From an uncultured Oscillospiraceae bacterium (lineage in GTDB: Bacteria; Bacillota; Clostridia; Oscillospirales; Oscillospiraceae), in the NCBI GenBank assembly GCA_910577915.1, contig CAJTOM010000026.1, positions 1-28,695 on the forward strand: a DNA stretch of 28,695 nt, written 5' to 3'. Positions within the stretch are counted from its first letter, which is position 1, and the number at the start of each line of letters is the position of its first letter. The notes under the pieces were generated by a model. The model did not search any database. It worked only from the letters and a program-made list of their open reading frames with translations, and was not told the DNA's origin. The translations under genes were made by a program, and so were the position numbers. Of this stretch, positions 8,588 through 18,096 are shown one piece after another.

Positions 8588-10792
8588 TTATCCCGCCGGG
8601 CGGCTGACCTTCATCACGCCGGAGATCTGGTGGATTTTCCGCATCACCTGCTCGAGCTGGGTGGTGTCGCTGACGGAGATGGCCACGTGGAAGATGGCGA
8701 AGCCGTCGGCGGTGATGTGGGAGTTGAGGCTGGTGACGCTGACCTTGCAGGAGCTCAGGGCCGTGGACACGTCCACCAGCAGGTTGTTCCGGTCCTTGCA
8801 CACCACCTCCAGGGTGGTAGAGTAGGACTCATACACGTCGTCGCTCCAGGTGACCTTGATCCAGCGGCCCTGGTCGGCGGGGGTGCGCCGGCGGGGGTCG
8901 GCGTTGGGGCAGTCCCTGCGGTGGACGGAGACGCCGTATCCCCTGGTGATAAAGCCCACCACCTTGTCCCCCGGCACGGGGGTGCAGCACTTGGAGAACT
9001 TCACCAGGCAGTTCGACAGCCCCTCCACAATCAGCCCCTTCTCGCTCTTGGACTTCTGGGGGGTGGGGCGGCCCTCCTGGGCGGCGCGGGCGGCGGCCTC
9101 CTGGGCGGCCTTCTCCACGGCGGCGGCCCGGCTGATCTGCAAAAGCTCGTCGCGGATACGGTTGACCGCCTTGAGGGCGGTGTATCCGCCGTAGCCGATG
9201 GCGGCGTAGAGCTCATCCAGGCTCTGGAAGCCCACCCGCTTGAGGACGCTGGGCAGCACGTCGGCGGCGGTCACCTGGCCGATGGTGAGGCCCGCGTGCT
9301 TGAGCTCCGACTCGAAGGAGGTCCGGCCCTGGGCGATGTTCTCCTCCCGGCGCTCCCGCTTGAACCACTGGCGGATCTTGCTGCGGGCCTCGCTGCTCTT
9401 GGCGATGCTCATCCAGTCCCGGCTGGGGCCGTGGGCGGCCTTGGAGGTGTTGATCTCCACCACGTCGCCGTTGTGGAGCTGGTAGTCAAAGCCCACCATC
9501 CGGCCGTTGACCTTGGCCCCCACCATGGTGTTGCCGATGGCGGAGTGGATGGAGTAGGCGAAATCAATGGGGGTGGACCCGGCGGGCAGGTTCACCACGT
9601 CCCCCCGGGGGGTGAAGACGAAGACCTCGTCCGAGAACATGTCCACCTTCAGGGAGTGGATGAAATCCTCCGCGTCCGCGTCCTCCTGGTTCTCCAGCAG
9701 GCGGCGGATCCACTCGTAGGTGCCCTCGCCCCCCTGCTTTTTGATGCCCTGCTTGTACTTCCAGTGGGCGGCCACGCCGTATTCGGCGATGGCGTGCATG
9801 TCGTAGGTGCGGATCTGCACCTCGAAGGGGATGCCCTCGTCGCCGATGACGGTGGTGTGGAGGGATTGGTACATGTTGGGCTTGGGGGTGGCGATGTAGT
9901 CCTTGAACCGGCCCAGGATGGGCTTGTAGAGGTCGTGGATCACGCCCAGCACGTTGTAGCAGTCGGGCACTGTGTCCACCAGCACCCGGAAGGCGAAGAG
10001 ATCGTAGACCTCCTCCATGGTCTTCTCCTGGGCGTACATCTTGCGGTAGATGCTGTAGGGGTGCTTCACCCGGCCGTAGACGGTGGCGTTGGGGATGCCC
10101 TGCTCCGTCATGCGGGCGTTGACGGCGGCGGTGACCGCGCTCATAAACTGGCCGTGCTCGCTCTTGGCGATCTCCAGCTTTTGGGCGATGTCGTCGTAGG
10201 CCACCGGGTCCAGGTACTTCAGGGACAGGTCCTCCAGCTCCCACTTGATCTTCTGCATGCCCAGCCGGTGGGCGATGGGCGCGTAGATCTCCATGGTCTC
10301 GAAGGCCTTCTTCTTCTGCTTGACCGGGGTCTGGTACTCCATGGTGCGCATGTTGTGGAGCCGGTCGGCGATCTTGATGAGGATGACCCGGATGTCCCGG
10401 CTCATGGCGAAGAGCATCTTGCGCAGGTTCTCCATCTGCTCCTCTTCCATGGTGGAGTACTTCACCCGGGTGAGCTTGGTGACCCCGTCCACGATGTCCG
10501 CCACGGTGACCCCGAAGCGCTTGGCGATGTCCTCGTAGGTGCTGTCGGTGTCCTCAATGCAGTCGTGGAGGAGGGCGGCCAGGATGGACTCGCTGTCCAG
10601 GCGCATCTCCGCCACGATCTGGGCCACCTGGATGGGGTGGGTGATGTAGGGAGTGCCGTCCCGGCGCAGCTGCGCGCCGTGGTGCTCCCTGGCGTATGAA
10701 TAGGCGGCCTCGACCAGCTTCAGATCCGCGGAGATGTTGTAGCCGCGGATGGTTTTTTCCAGGTGCTCAAACCGCTCTTCAAGTGTGACCAT
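8588..10792 (-). CDS. relA: Bifunctional (p)ppGpp synthetase/hydrolase Rel
   Basis: A 734-residue protein, typical for long RelA/SpoT homologues. An N-terminal HD hydrolase domain has HD at residues 76-77 and ED at 80-81. The synthetase domain follows (RVKHPYSIYRKM, then YDLFAFRVLV). A TGS domain comes next (VFVFTPRGDVVNLPAGSTP), then a Cys-His-containing segment (CCTPVPGD), and a C-terminal ACT domain. HD residues are intact, so both making and breaking ppGpp are expected. The start ATG at 10792 lies 14 nt inside the 3' end of recJ, with AGAGGAAG upstream. This is the stringent-response hub of the operon. Confidence 0.96.
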   Translation of the reverse strand: MVTLEERFEHLEKTIRGYNISADLKLVEAAYSYAREHHGAQLRRDGTPYITHPIQVAQIVAEMRLDSESILAALLHDCIEDTDSTYEDIAKRFGVTVADIVDGVTKLTRVKYSTMEEEQMENLRKMLFAMSRDIRVILIKIADRLHNMRTMEYQTPVKQKKKAFETMEIYAPIAHRLGMQKIKWELEDLSLKYLDPVAYDDIAQKLEIAKSEHGQFMSAVTAAVNARMTEQGIPNATVYGRVKHPYSIYRKMYAQEKTMEEVYDLFAFRVLVDTVPDCYNVLGVIHDLYKPILGRFKDYIATPKPNMYQSLHTTVIGDEGIPFEVQIRTYDMHAIAEYGVAAHWKYKQGIKKQGGEGTYEWIRRLLENQEDADAEDFIHSLKVDMFSDEVFVFTPRGDVVNLPAGSTPIDFAYSIHSAIGNTMVGAKVNGRMVGFDYQLHNGDVVEINTSKAAHGPSRDWMSIAKSSEARSKIRQWFKRERREENIAQGRTSFESELKHAGLTIGQVTAADVLPSVLKRVGFQSLDELYAAIGYGGYTALKAVNRIRDELLQISRAAAVEKAAQEAAARAAQEGRPTPQKSKSEKGLIVEGLSNCLVKFSKCCTPVPGDKVVGFITRGYGVSVHRRDCPNADPRRRTPADQGRWIKVTWSDDVYESYSTTLEVVCKDRNNLLVDVSTALSSCKVSVTSLNSHITADGFAIFHVAISVSDTTQLEQVMRKIHQISGVMKVSRPAG

Positions 10793-12884
10793 GGTCCGTA
10801 CTTCCTCTCTTGTCCTGTCCCAGGGTCCGGCGCAGAGCGCGCATGTAGGCGCTCTGCTCCAGGTCGGCCCGCACGCCGGCTCTGGGACGCAGTATCATCA
10901 TATCCTCTTTGGCCGCCAGGGTGACAAGGCCCCGCTCGGCGAAGATCTCCACCCCCAGGGCGGCGCGCAGGAAGCAGTCGGCCCCCTCCAGGGCCCCGGC
11001 CAGCCGGCGCAGGGTGGGGGCCTGGGCGCAGACGGGCCAGGACTCCCGCTCCATGCGGCCGATGGCCCGCCACAGGGCGGCGAACTGCTCCCGCTCCGGC
11101 AGCAGGCGCAGGGCCTCCTGCTCCGTCACCGCCCCGCCGGAGACCAGGCGCTCCACCAGCTCCAGGCACTCCCGCTCCCGCCGGCTGGGGCCGGCGGAGG
11201 GGCGCAGATCCACCAGCTGGAGCTGGACGCTGCTCACCCCCCGGAACTCGTTGATCTGCAGGTGGAAGGCGGCGTCCACCCGCATGCCGGGGGCCACGCC
11301 GCACTCGCCGGCGGTGGCGGAGAAGAAGATGGCGTCGAAATGGCAGCCGCTCTTGCTCAGGCGCAGCTTCAGGTGCCGGTTCTGGCCCACGTTCTGCAGG
11401 CTCTCCACCTTGGCGCCCATCAGGGCGAAGACGGGCCGGTCGTTGCCGGCGCCGTAGGGCTCCAGCCGGGAGAGCTGCTCCATCTCCGCCAGGGTGATTT
11501 CCTCCGGCCGGCGGATCACCACGTCGATGGTCAGGCAGGACACCGGGGGCTCCCCGTTGCAGTAGTCCCGCACGCAGCGGTTCATCCGGCGGCGGAAGGC
11601 GGGGATGTCCCCCTCCCGGATGTTGAAGCCCGCCGCCAGCTCGTGGCCGCCGAAGTCCACCAGCAGGTCCGCGCAGGACTCCAGGGCGGCAAAGAGGTTA
11701 AAGCCGCCGTAGCTGCGGCAGGAGCCCTTGCCCATGCCGTTTTGCAGGTGGATCATAAAGCTGGGGCAGGAGTACTTCTCGCTCAGGCGGCTGGCCACGA
11801 TGCCCACCACCCCCTGGTGCCAGACCTCGCTGGAGAGCACCAGGGCGCTGCGCTCGTGCTGGGGGAGAAACTCGATCTGCTCCACCGCCTGGGCGAAGAT
11901 GTCCTGCTCCACCGCCTGGCGCTCCCGGTTGAGGCCGCACAGCTCCCGGGCCATGCGCTCGGCCAGCTCCGGGTCCCCGGTGAGCAGCAGGTCGGCGGCC
12001 AGCTCCGCCTCCCCCATGCGGCCGGCGGCGTTGATCCGGGGGGCCAGGACGAAGCCGATCTGCACCGAGGAGATCTCCCGCTCGGCCAGCCCCGTCTCCC
12101 GCAGCAGGGCCTGAAGGCCCAGAAAGTCGGAGCTGCCGATGGCCTCCAGCCCCCGGTGGACGATGGTGCGGTTCTCGTCGGTCATCTGCATCACGTCCGC
12201 CACCGTGCCGATGGCGGCCAGGGTGCAGTAGCGGGCGAAGAGGGCCTCCTCCCGCTGCCCCCCCAGGGCCAGCACCAGCTTCAGGGCCACGCCCACGCCC
12301 GCCAGGTGCTTGAAGGGGTAGGGGCAGTCGCTGCGGCGGGGGTCCACCACCGCAGCGGCCTCGGGCAGGACGTCCTTGCACTCGTGGTGGTCGGTGATGA
12401 CCAGATCCAGGCCGATCTCCCGGGCGTAGCGGGCCTCCTCCACGCCGGTGATGCCGCAGTCCACGGTGATCACCAGGCTCACCCCCCTGTCCCGGAGGGA
12501 GCGCAGGGCCTCCCGCCCCAGGCCGTAGCCGTCCTCCACCCGGCGGGGGATGTACTTCAAACAGTCCGCCCCCCGGGCGCGCAGGTAGTCCACCAGCAGC
12601 ACCGTGGCGGTGATGCCGTCCACGTCGTAGTCGCCGAAGACGGCCACCCGCTCGCCGCCGGCGATGGCCCGCTGGATGCGCGCCACGGCCCGGTCCATGT
12701 CCTTCATCAGAAGGGGGGAGTGGGTGAGGCAGCGCTCCCGCTCCAGAAAGAGGGCCGCCTCCTCCGGGGCGCCCACGCCCCGGGCCGCCAGGACGGAGGA
12801 GAGCAGGCCGGGGTACCCCGCGCCGCGCAGGCGGCCGGCGGCTGCCGTGTCCCCGTCCCCCACAATCCATTTCTCAAATTTCAC
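10779..12884 (-). CDS. recJ: Single-stranded-DNA-specific exonuclease RecJ
   Basis: A 701-residue DHH-family 5'-3' single-strand exonuclease for recombination and mismatch repair. Motif I is FGDYDVDGITAT. The VDCGIT and ITDHHE motifs follow (DHH is the family name motif). The DHHA1 signature GGHELAAGFN comes later. A C-terminal extension of about 130 residues makes it longer than the E. coli protein (577) and closer to Firmicute forms. The start codon is GTG at 12884 with a G-rich ribosome site upstream. It is the first gene of the run, with a consensus promoter at 12965-12993, and its end overlaps rel by 14 nt. Confidence 0.95.
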   Translation of the reverse strand: MKFEKWIVGDGDTAAAGRLRGAGYPGLLSSVLAARGVGAPEEAALFLERERCLTHSPLLMKDMDRAVARIQRAIAGGERVAVFGDYDVDGITATVLLVDYLRARGADCLKYIPRRVEDGYGLGREALRSLRDRGVSLVITVDCGITGVEEARYAREIGLDLVITDHHECKDVLPEAAAVVDPRRSDCPYPFKHLAGVGVALKLVLALGGQREEALFARYCTLAAIGTVADVMQMTDENRTIVHRGLEAIGSSDFLGLQALLRETGLAEREISSVQIGFVLAPRINAAGRMGEAELAADLLLTGDPELAERMARELCGLNRERQAVEQDIFAQAVEQIEFLPQHERSALVLSSEVWHQGVVGIVASRLSEKYSCPSFMIHLQNGMGKGSCRSYGGFNLFAALESCADLLVDFGGHELAAGFNIREGDIPAFRRRMNRCVRDYCNGEPPVSCLTIDVVIRRPEEITLAEMEQLSRLEPYGAGNDRPVFALMGAKVESLQNVGQNRHLKLRLSKSGCHFDAIFFSATAGECGVAPGMRVDAAFHLQINEFRGVSSVQLQLVDLRPSAGPSRRERECLELVERLVSGGAVTEQEALRLLPEREQFAALWRAIGRMERESWPVCAQAPTLRRLAGALEGADCFLRAALGVEIFAERGLVTLAAKEDMMILRPRAGVRADLEQSAYMRALRRTLGQDKRGSTDHGHT

Positions 12885-12964
12885 CGGTCGTTCCCCCCTT
12901 CCCGCCCGGAGCCCCCGGCCCCGCCGGGCGGGGTGAAGGCGGCCGGCTCCAAAATAACTTAACT

Positions 12965-12993
12965 ATTATAGCAAAAAAAGCGGTGCAGGTAAA
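12965..12993 (-). promoter_or_regulatory. Promoter of the recJ-rel-dtd-hemZ run
   Basis: On the minus strand the -35 box TTTACC (12993-12988) and perfect -10 box TATAAT (12970-12965) are 17 bp apart. Transcription should start near 12958, giving a leader of about 75 nt with a GC-rich hairpin (CCCCGCC/GGCGGGG) before the GTG start. It is divergent from the galM promoter. Confidence 0.8.
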
Positions 12994-13074
12994 GAAAAAC
13001 TTCTCTTTCTGTCGGAATTTTCCAGAGGCGGGTGAAAGATGCGGGACGGAGCGCCGGGGCGGTAATTTTCCACC

Positions 13075-13103
13075 TTGTTTTTTTCCCGGAAACGCGCTAT
13101 ACT
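13075..13103 (+). promoter_or_regulatory. Promoter of galM
   Basis: TTGTTT (13075-13080) and TATACT (13098-13103) are spaced by 17 bp. The ribosome site AAAGGAGG at 13134-13141 lies about 30 nt further on. Confidence 0.7.
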
Positions 13104-13149
13104 ATAGACAAGACCATGCGTGAGTTCGAGGACAAAGGAGGCGGCCGCC

Positions 13150-14184
13150 ATGGCTGTGAGCAGAGAGCCCTTCGGGACGGACAGAGAGGGGAGGAATGTG
13201 GAGAAACTGACCCTGCGCCGGGACGGGCTGGAGGCGGAAATCATCACCTTCGGCGCGGCCCTGCGGGCCCTCCGGGTCCCGGACCGGACGGGCAGGCCGG
13301 TGGACGTGGTGCTGGGCTTCGACCGGGTGGAGGACTACGAGATCTGCGGCGGCTACCTGGGGGCCACTGTGGGGCGGTACGCCAACCGCATCGCCGGGGC
13401 CTCCTGCCTCATCGACGGGCGGCGGGTGGCGCTGGAGGCCAACGAGGGGACCAAGCAGCTCCACGGCGGGCCCGCGGGCTTCAGCCACCGGGTGTTCGAC
13501 GTGCTGGAGACCGGGGAGAGCTCCGTGACCCTGGGGTACGTCTCCGCCGACGGCGAGGGGGGCTTTCCCGGCACGCTGACGCTGCGGGTTACCTGCGCTC
13601 TGGACGGGCGGGGGCTCTCCCTGCGCTACGAGGCCGCCAGCGACAAGACCACCTTCTGCAACATCACCAACCACAGCTACTTCAACCTCAACGGCGGCGG
13701 CGACGCCATGGGCCACGCCCTCTGGCTGGCCGCCGGGCGCTACACCCCCATCGGCGATGACAGCATCCCCGCCGCCATGAGCGCGCCCGCCGCCGGCACC
13801 CCCTTCGACTTCACCGCCGAAAAGACCCTGGGCCGGGACATCGGCGCGGATCACCCCCAGCTGCGCTGCGGCGGCGGCTATGACCACAACTTCGTTCTGG
13901 ACCCCGCCCAGGGGCTCCGGCTGGCCGCCCGGCTGACCGGGGACCGGTCCGGCATCGTGATGGAGGTCTGGACGGAGAAGCCGGGGGTCCAGCTCTACAC
14001 CGCCAACTTCCTGGACACCGGCGGGCGGGGCAAGGGCGGCAGGGGCTACGCCCCCCGCCAGGCCGTGTGCCTGGAGACCCAGTTCTTCCCCGACAGCCCC
14101 AATCACCCCGAGTGGGGGGACGTCCTCCTGCGGCCGGGGCGGAGGTACGACTATACGACGGAGTACCGGTTTGTACGGGGGTGA
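13150..14184 (+). CDS. galM: Aldose 1-epimerase (galactose mutarotase)
   Basis: A 344-residue mutarotase that interconverts alpha and beta anomers of galactose or glucose. Family motifs appear in order: GRYANRI (75-81), LHGG (104-107), NITNHSYFNL with the catalytic His (171-180), YDHNF, VWTEKPGVQLYTANF, and CLETQFFPDSPNHP with the catalytic Glu. Length is normal. The start is ATG 13150, with AAAGGAGG 8 nt upstream. An in-frame ATG at 13120 has no such site. There are no other sugar genes nearby. The nuclease gene begins 3 nt after its stop. Confidence 0.95.
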   Translation: MAVSREPFGTDREGRNVEKLTLRRDGLEAEIITFGAALRALRVPDRTGRPVDVVLGFDRVEDYEICGGYLGATVGRYANRIAGASCLIDGRRVALEANEGTKQLHGGPAGFSHRVFDVLETGESSVTLGYVSADGEGGFPGTLTLRVTCALDGRGLSLRYEAASDKTTFCNITNHSYFNLNGGGDAMGHALWLAAGRYTPIGDDSIPAAMSAPAAGTPFDFTAEKTLGRDIGADHPQLRCGGGYDHNFVLDPAQGLRLAARLTGDRSGIVMEVWTEKPGVQLYTANFLDTGGRGKGGRGYAPRQAVCLETQFFPDSPNHPEWGDVLLRPGRRYDYTTEYRFVRG

Positions 14185-14187
14185 CAT

Positions 14188-15024
14188 ATGCTGCTGACAG
14201 AGCTGCATCCGGGCGGAATGACGGAGGAGCAGGCGCGGCGCTGGCAGGCGAATTTGGAGCGCATCCGGCGCTTTCGCCTGATGGACGACGACTTCATGAC
14301 CAAGTGCTTTGAGGACAATATCCCCTGTACGGAGCTGATGCTGCGCATCATCCTGGAGGAGCCCGAGCTGGTGGTGGAGGAGGTCCGCACCCAGGTCTTC
14401 GTGGAAAACCTCCAGCACCGCTCCGTGCGCATGGACGTGGTGGCCGTGGACGGCCTGGGCCGGCGCATCAACGTGGAGGTCCAGCGCTCCGACCGGGGCG
14501 CGGGCCGCCGGAGAGCCCGCTACAACAGCAGTATGATGGACGCGGGCCTGCTGGAGAAAAGCCAGGAGTTTGAGGCCCTGCCGGAGACATACGTCATCTT
14601 CATCACCGAGCGGGACGTGATGGGCGGGGGCCTCCCCCTGTACCACGTGGAACGCCGGGTGCGGGAGACCGGCCTGGACTTCGCCGACGGCGCCCACATC
14701 CTCTACGTCAACGGCGCCTGCCGGGACGCCTCCCCTGTCGGCCGGCTGATGCACGATTTTTCCTGCGCCGACCCGTCGCAGATGTATTACGGCGTCCTGG
14801 CGGAGAGAACCAGGTTTTTTAAGGAAGAAAAGGAGGGCGTTGTTACCATGTGCAGGATTATGGAGGAAGTGATGAATGAGGGGATCCAGGAAGGGCGCAG
14901 GGAAAGCCTGCGGGAAGTGATACTCCACATGCTGAAATCCGGGGAAAACTCCTTGGAGAAAATTGCGGCGGTGACCGGTATCCCCCTCAATGAGGTCAAA
15001 CGCCTGAGCTTGGAACAGAAATAG
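14188..15024 (+). CDS. PD-(D/E)XK nuclease family putative transposase (Rpn-like)
   Basis: A 278-residue protein of the PDDEXK_2/Rpn recombination-promoting nuclease type. The core has D83 in RMDVVAVDG and E97 with Gln two residues later in INVEVQ, fitting D-(x13)-ExQ. The C-terminal part (GIQEGRRESLREVILHML, then a helix-turn-helix-like end EKIAAVTGIPLNEVKRL) is typical. Relatives are annotated as transposases, but Rpn proteins act as stand-alone DNA nucleases linked to recombination and phage defence. ATG at 14188 lies 3 nt after the galM stop, with GGGGGTGA overlapping that stop, so the two are co-transcribed. There are no terminal inverted repeats. Confidence 0.85.
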   Translation: MLLTELHPGGMTEEQARRWQANLERIRRFRLMDDDFMTKCFEDNIPCTELMLRIILEEPELVVEEVRTQVFVENLQHRSVRMDVVAVDGLGRRINVEVQRSDRGAGRRRARYNSSMMDAGLLEKSQEFEALPETYVIFITERDVMGGGLPLYHVERRVRETGLDFADGAHILYVNGACRDASPVGRLMHDFSCADPSQMYYGVLAERTRFFKEEKEGVVTMCRIMEEVMNEGIQEGRRESLREVILHMLKSGENSLEKIAAVTGIPLNEVKRLSLEQK

Positions 15025-15039
15025 ACCATGTGCAGGATT
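14845..15039 (+). repeat. 15-nt direct repeat within and just after the nuclease gene
   Basis: The sequence ACCATGTGCAGGATT occurs at 14845-14859 inside the gene and at 15025-15039 immediately after its stop codon, exactly 180 nt apart. Both copies are followed by G-rich, loosely similar sequence. It could be a relic of a local duplication. Confidence 0.6.
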
Positions 15040-15278
15040 GAGGAGGGCTGCGTGAGGGGGACATAAAATTTTTCCTCGCGGCCGGGAACTTTTCGGGGAG
15101 GGATTCCGTCTTCTATTACACACACACGGCGGCTTGTGGGGCCGGGCCGTGGAAGGGGGGAAATGATGCAAAAAAGATGCACCTTGGAAACACCTTTTTC
15201 ACATTGCCCTGCTATGGTACCATTGTCAACACATCCCAGCCGGGGCGCGGGCCCCGCAGAAGAAAGGAAGGAAGTTCT

Positions 15279-18029
15279 ATGAAACGTACTGTGCGCAAAT
15301 GGCTGTCTTTGCTGATGGCCTTTGCTATCGTGCTCAGCTTGATGCCCGTCGCGCTGGCAGCGGATGAGACGACCGATGATCCTAAGCCTGAAGCGGACAA
15401 CTGGGACGGCGGGATTGAAGGTTGTGAGCATGAGAAATATGATACTGATGATAAAGATAAACCCAGTTGCTATAAAGCAGGATCAATAACTTTTACATGT
15501 ACAGTTGAGCACGATCAGAAGCCGGATGGCGAGAACGATCCGGACCCCGCAGCTCGCGCTGGCGGAGAAGGCAAGAAGGTATGCGGTGCTACACAAACGA
15601 TAGAACTGAAGGCAACAGGGAAGCACTCGTATAGCGAACAATGGAGCTATGACGAGACGAAGCACTGGAAGAAGTGCACGACAGAAGGTTGTGATGCAAG
15701 ATCTGACGTGCAGGATCATAAATACGACGAGGATACTGGTAAATGTAGTACCTGTGGTGCAAAGGTCGCGGATGAAATCGAAGTCATCCTGTCCAAGGAC
15801 AGTTACACTGGCAGCGGCACCATTTACATTACAGGGAACGGTATTATTCTTGAAACCACCCTCACTGTAAAAAAGGGTAAGGACACTGTTTCGGCGGACG
15901 ACTATGAGGTATCCTACCTGTGGTCTGCTAAAGGCCTGTACGACAACGACAACGTAGGGAACAAGCCGTCGGAATCTCCCGCTATTCGAATTGTAAACGG
16001 CAACCGCATCGTCAAGAACGCGTCGGTGACATGCGAGGTGGGGGTCGCCTATAAAGGTGAGACGTATAAGGATTCCGTGACGTGGTCGGGCATCACCAAC
16101 GTGGGCGGCTATGACGGGGACGTCTCCGTCACCATCTACGGCGATACAACCTATTACCTGGGCGACAAGGACGACAAGGGCGGCAAGTCCGTCATTGATC
16201 AGATTGATGACTACATCCACGATGAGGATGGCGGGTATCTGGACAAGATTAAGTTCTCCATAGTCACAGACAGCGCCGGCGACCTGGAGGCTTCTACAAG
16301 CAAGTGGTATTATTTCGATGATGCAGAGGAGATTGCTTTCGAGCCGGAGAAGTCCGGCACCGCTGAATTCGACTACAGCGCGACCAGCAGCAAAGAGAAC
16401 GACTATTACGGCACCATCAGCATCAAGGTTGAGAACGGCTCCTCCTCCGGCGGCGACATCGAGTACAGCGCCACCGCCGGCCAGGACGTGAGCTTCGACG
16501 CTGACGACTTCGAGGACTTCTGGAGCGACAGTCGGAGGAAGGGCAGCAGGGAGGACCTGGACTATGTGACCTTCTCCCTGCCCTCCAGCAGCACCGGCGT
16601 GCTCTATGACGGCGACGGCTCCAAGCTCAAGAGCAGCACCAAGTGCTACGTGAGCGCCGGCAGAAACGAGACCGACCTGGACGACGTCTATTTTGAGCCC
16701 AAGAGCAGCAAGGCGGGCACCGTCAAGATCAATTTCAGCGCCTATGGCGAGGACGATACCAAGATCAGCGGCACCGTCGTCATCACCTACCTCAACGGAA
16801 ACATTGACGACATCACCTACACCACCAATTCCAGCGGCAAGGTGGACCTGAAGGCCAAGGACTTCACCGACGTGTTCAAGGCCGCTACCGGCAGCAGCTC
16901 CAGCAGCCTGACCATCACCTTTACCTCCCTGCCCAGCAACGGCACCCTGACCTACGGCAGCAAGGACACCAAGGTGACCAAGTCCACCACCTTCAAGACC
17001 AGCGGCGCCGGCAACAAGATCGCCGACGTGACCTACACCGCCAGCGGCAGCAAGTCCGACACCGTGACCTACACCGCCGCCTCCGGCTCCACCAAGATCA
17101 CCGGCAAGATCCTCTTTAATTCCGTGGCCGCCAACATCAGCCTCACGGTGCCCTACACCTGCACCAGCGCCAGCGGCATCACCTTCTCCACCGGAGATTT
17201 CACCAGCCGGGCCTCCGGCCTGACGGGCAGCCACTCCCTGGCCTTCGGCCAGCCCAGCGGCGGCAACGGCGGACTGTACTACACCGCCATCGCCTCCCAG
17301 ATTCCCGCGGGCACCAAGATCCCCGTTTCCACCCTGAATACGGTGACCTACCGCCCCTCCAGCAACGGCGCCACCACCATCGCGTTCATCATCTATGACG
17401 CCAGCGGCCTGGTGGCCGGCAGCGGCAGCGTGACCATCACCGTCTCCGGCGTGACCGGCGGCACGGCGAACCCCGGCAATCCCGGCAATCCCGGCACCAC
17501 CACCCCCGGCGGCGTGGACAGCTTCAAGGACGTGAACGCCACGGCGTGGTACCGCACCGACCTGACGCGGCTGGTGAGCCTGGGCATCATGGCGGGCCGC
17601 AGCCCCAACAAGTTCGCCCCCGAGGGGACGCTGAACTACGGCGAGGCCCTCAAGCTCATCTGCAAGGCGGTGGGCGTGACCCAGCCGGAGGGCAGCGGCG
17701 CCCAGTGGGCGGCCAACTATAAGAGCTACGCCGTGAGCCAGGGCTGGATCACCAGCGACGTGGTGCTTACGGACACCATCACCCGCACCGCCATCGCCCA
17801 GATCGGGGCCAAGGCCCTGGGCCTGAGCGCCTCCAGCGCCACGCCCTTCCCCGACACCAATGATCCCTACGTGGCGGCGATGAATACGGCGGGCATCATC
17901 CTGGGCAACCCCGACGGCAACTTCAACGGCAGCGGCAACCTCAAGCGCAGCGAGATTTGCGCCATCATCTGCCGCATGCTCAACTACCGCGACAACGCGT
18001 ATAATGATCAGATTCCCGGCTGGCTGTAA
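15279..18029 (+). CDS. Secreted SLH-domain surface protein
   Basis: A 916-residue exported protein. The start is ATG 15279 with AAAGGAAGG 7 nt upstream; a longer reading from 15177 has no ribosome site. Residues 1-27 are a signal peptide ending PVALA. Residues 40-165 carry Cys-paired modules (CEHEKYD, KVCGATQ, CTTEGCDA, CSTCGAK) like those in the partial surface protein at the left edge. Residues 280-730 hold about four related beta-rich modules. A Gly-Asn-Pro linker (about 730-742) leads into three C-terminal SLH repeats (from FKDVNATAWY, about residue 748), which bind pyruvylated wall polymer. No enzyme motif is seen; it is probably an S-layer or S-layer-associated protein. Confidence 0.9.
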   Translation: MKRTVRKWLSLLMAFAIVLSLMPVALAADETTDDPKPEADNWDGGIEGCEHEKYDTDDKDKPSCYKAGSITFTCTVEHDQKPDGENDPDPAARAGGEGKKVCGATQTIELKATGKHSYSEQWSYDETKHWKKCTTEGCDARSDVQDHKYDEDTGKCSTCGAKVADEIEVILSKDSYTGSGTIYITGNGIILETTLTVKKGKDTVSADDYEVSYLWSAKGLYDNDNVGNKPSESPAIRIVNGNRIVKNASVTCEVGVAYKGETYKDSVTWSGITNVGGYDGDVSVTIYGDTTYYLGDKDDKGGKSVIDQIDDYIHDEDGGYLDKIKFSIVTDSAGDLEASTSKWYYFDDAEEIAFEPEKSGTAEFDYSATSSKENDYYGTISIKVENGSSSGGDIEYSATAGQDVSFDADDFEDFWSDSRRKGSREDLDYVTFSLPSSSTGVLYDGDGSKLKSSTKCYVSAGRNETDLDDVYFEPKSSKAGTVKINFSAYGEDDTKISGTVVITYLNGNIDDITYTTNSSGKVDLKAKDFTDVFKAATGSSSSSLTITFTSLPSNGTLTYGSKDTKVTKSTTFKTSGAGNKIADVTYTASGSKSDTVTYTAASGSTKITGKILFNSVAANISLTVPYTCTSASGITFSTGDFTSRASGLTGSHSLAFGQPSGGNGGLYYTAIASQIPAGTKIPVSTLNTVTYRPSSNGATTIAFIIYDASGLVAGSGSVTITVSGVTGGTANPGNPGNPGTTTPGGVDSFKDVNATAWYRTDLTRLVSLGIMAGRSPNKFAPEGTLNYGEALKLICKAVGVTQPEGSGAQWAANYKSYAVSQGWITSDVVLTDTITRTAIAQIGAKALGLSASSATPFPDTNDPYVAAMNTAGIILGNPDGNFNGSGNLKRSEICAIICRMLNYRDNAYNDQIPGWL

Positions 18030-18048
18030 GAGGCAGGGAAGATGAGAG

Positions 18049-18084
18049 CCCCGCCCCCCGCAATGCGGGGGGCGGGGTTTTTTT
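18049..18084 (+). terminator. Intrinsic terminator of the SLH gene
   Basis: A perfect 13-bp stem (18049-18061 with 18065-18077), a 3-nt loop and seven T residues at 18078-18084, starting 20 nt after the stop codon. Confidence 0.95.
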
Positions 18085-18096
18085 GGCCGGAAATCG

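Noticed and set aside
8630..10699. 689-codon plus-strand frame
   Set aside because: Lies wholly antisense to rel, whose HD, synthetase, TGS and ACT domains are certain.
10749..12962. 737-codon plus-strand frame
   Set aside because: Antisense shadow of recJ; Gly/His/Val composition and no recognisable domain.
14188..15024. Insertion sequence
   Set aside because: The nuclease resembles proteins named transposases, but no terminal inverted repeats or target duplications flank it.
15040..15278. Possible cyclic-di-GMP aptamer upstream of the SLH gene
   Set aside because: The gap contains no GCAAACC or GACGCAAAGC core. No convincing sigma-A promoter was found there either; the best candidates have only 3-4 matching bases per box.
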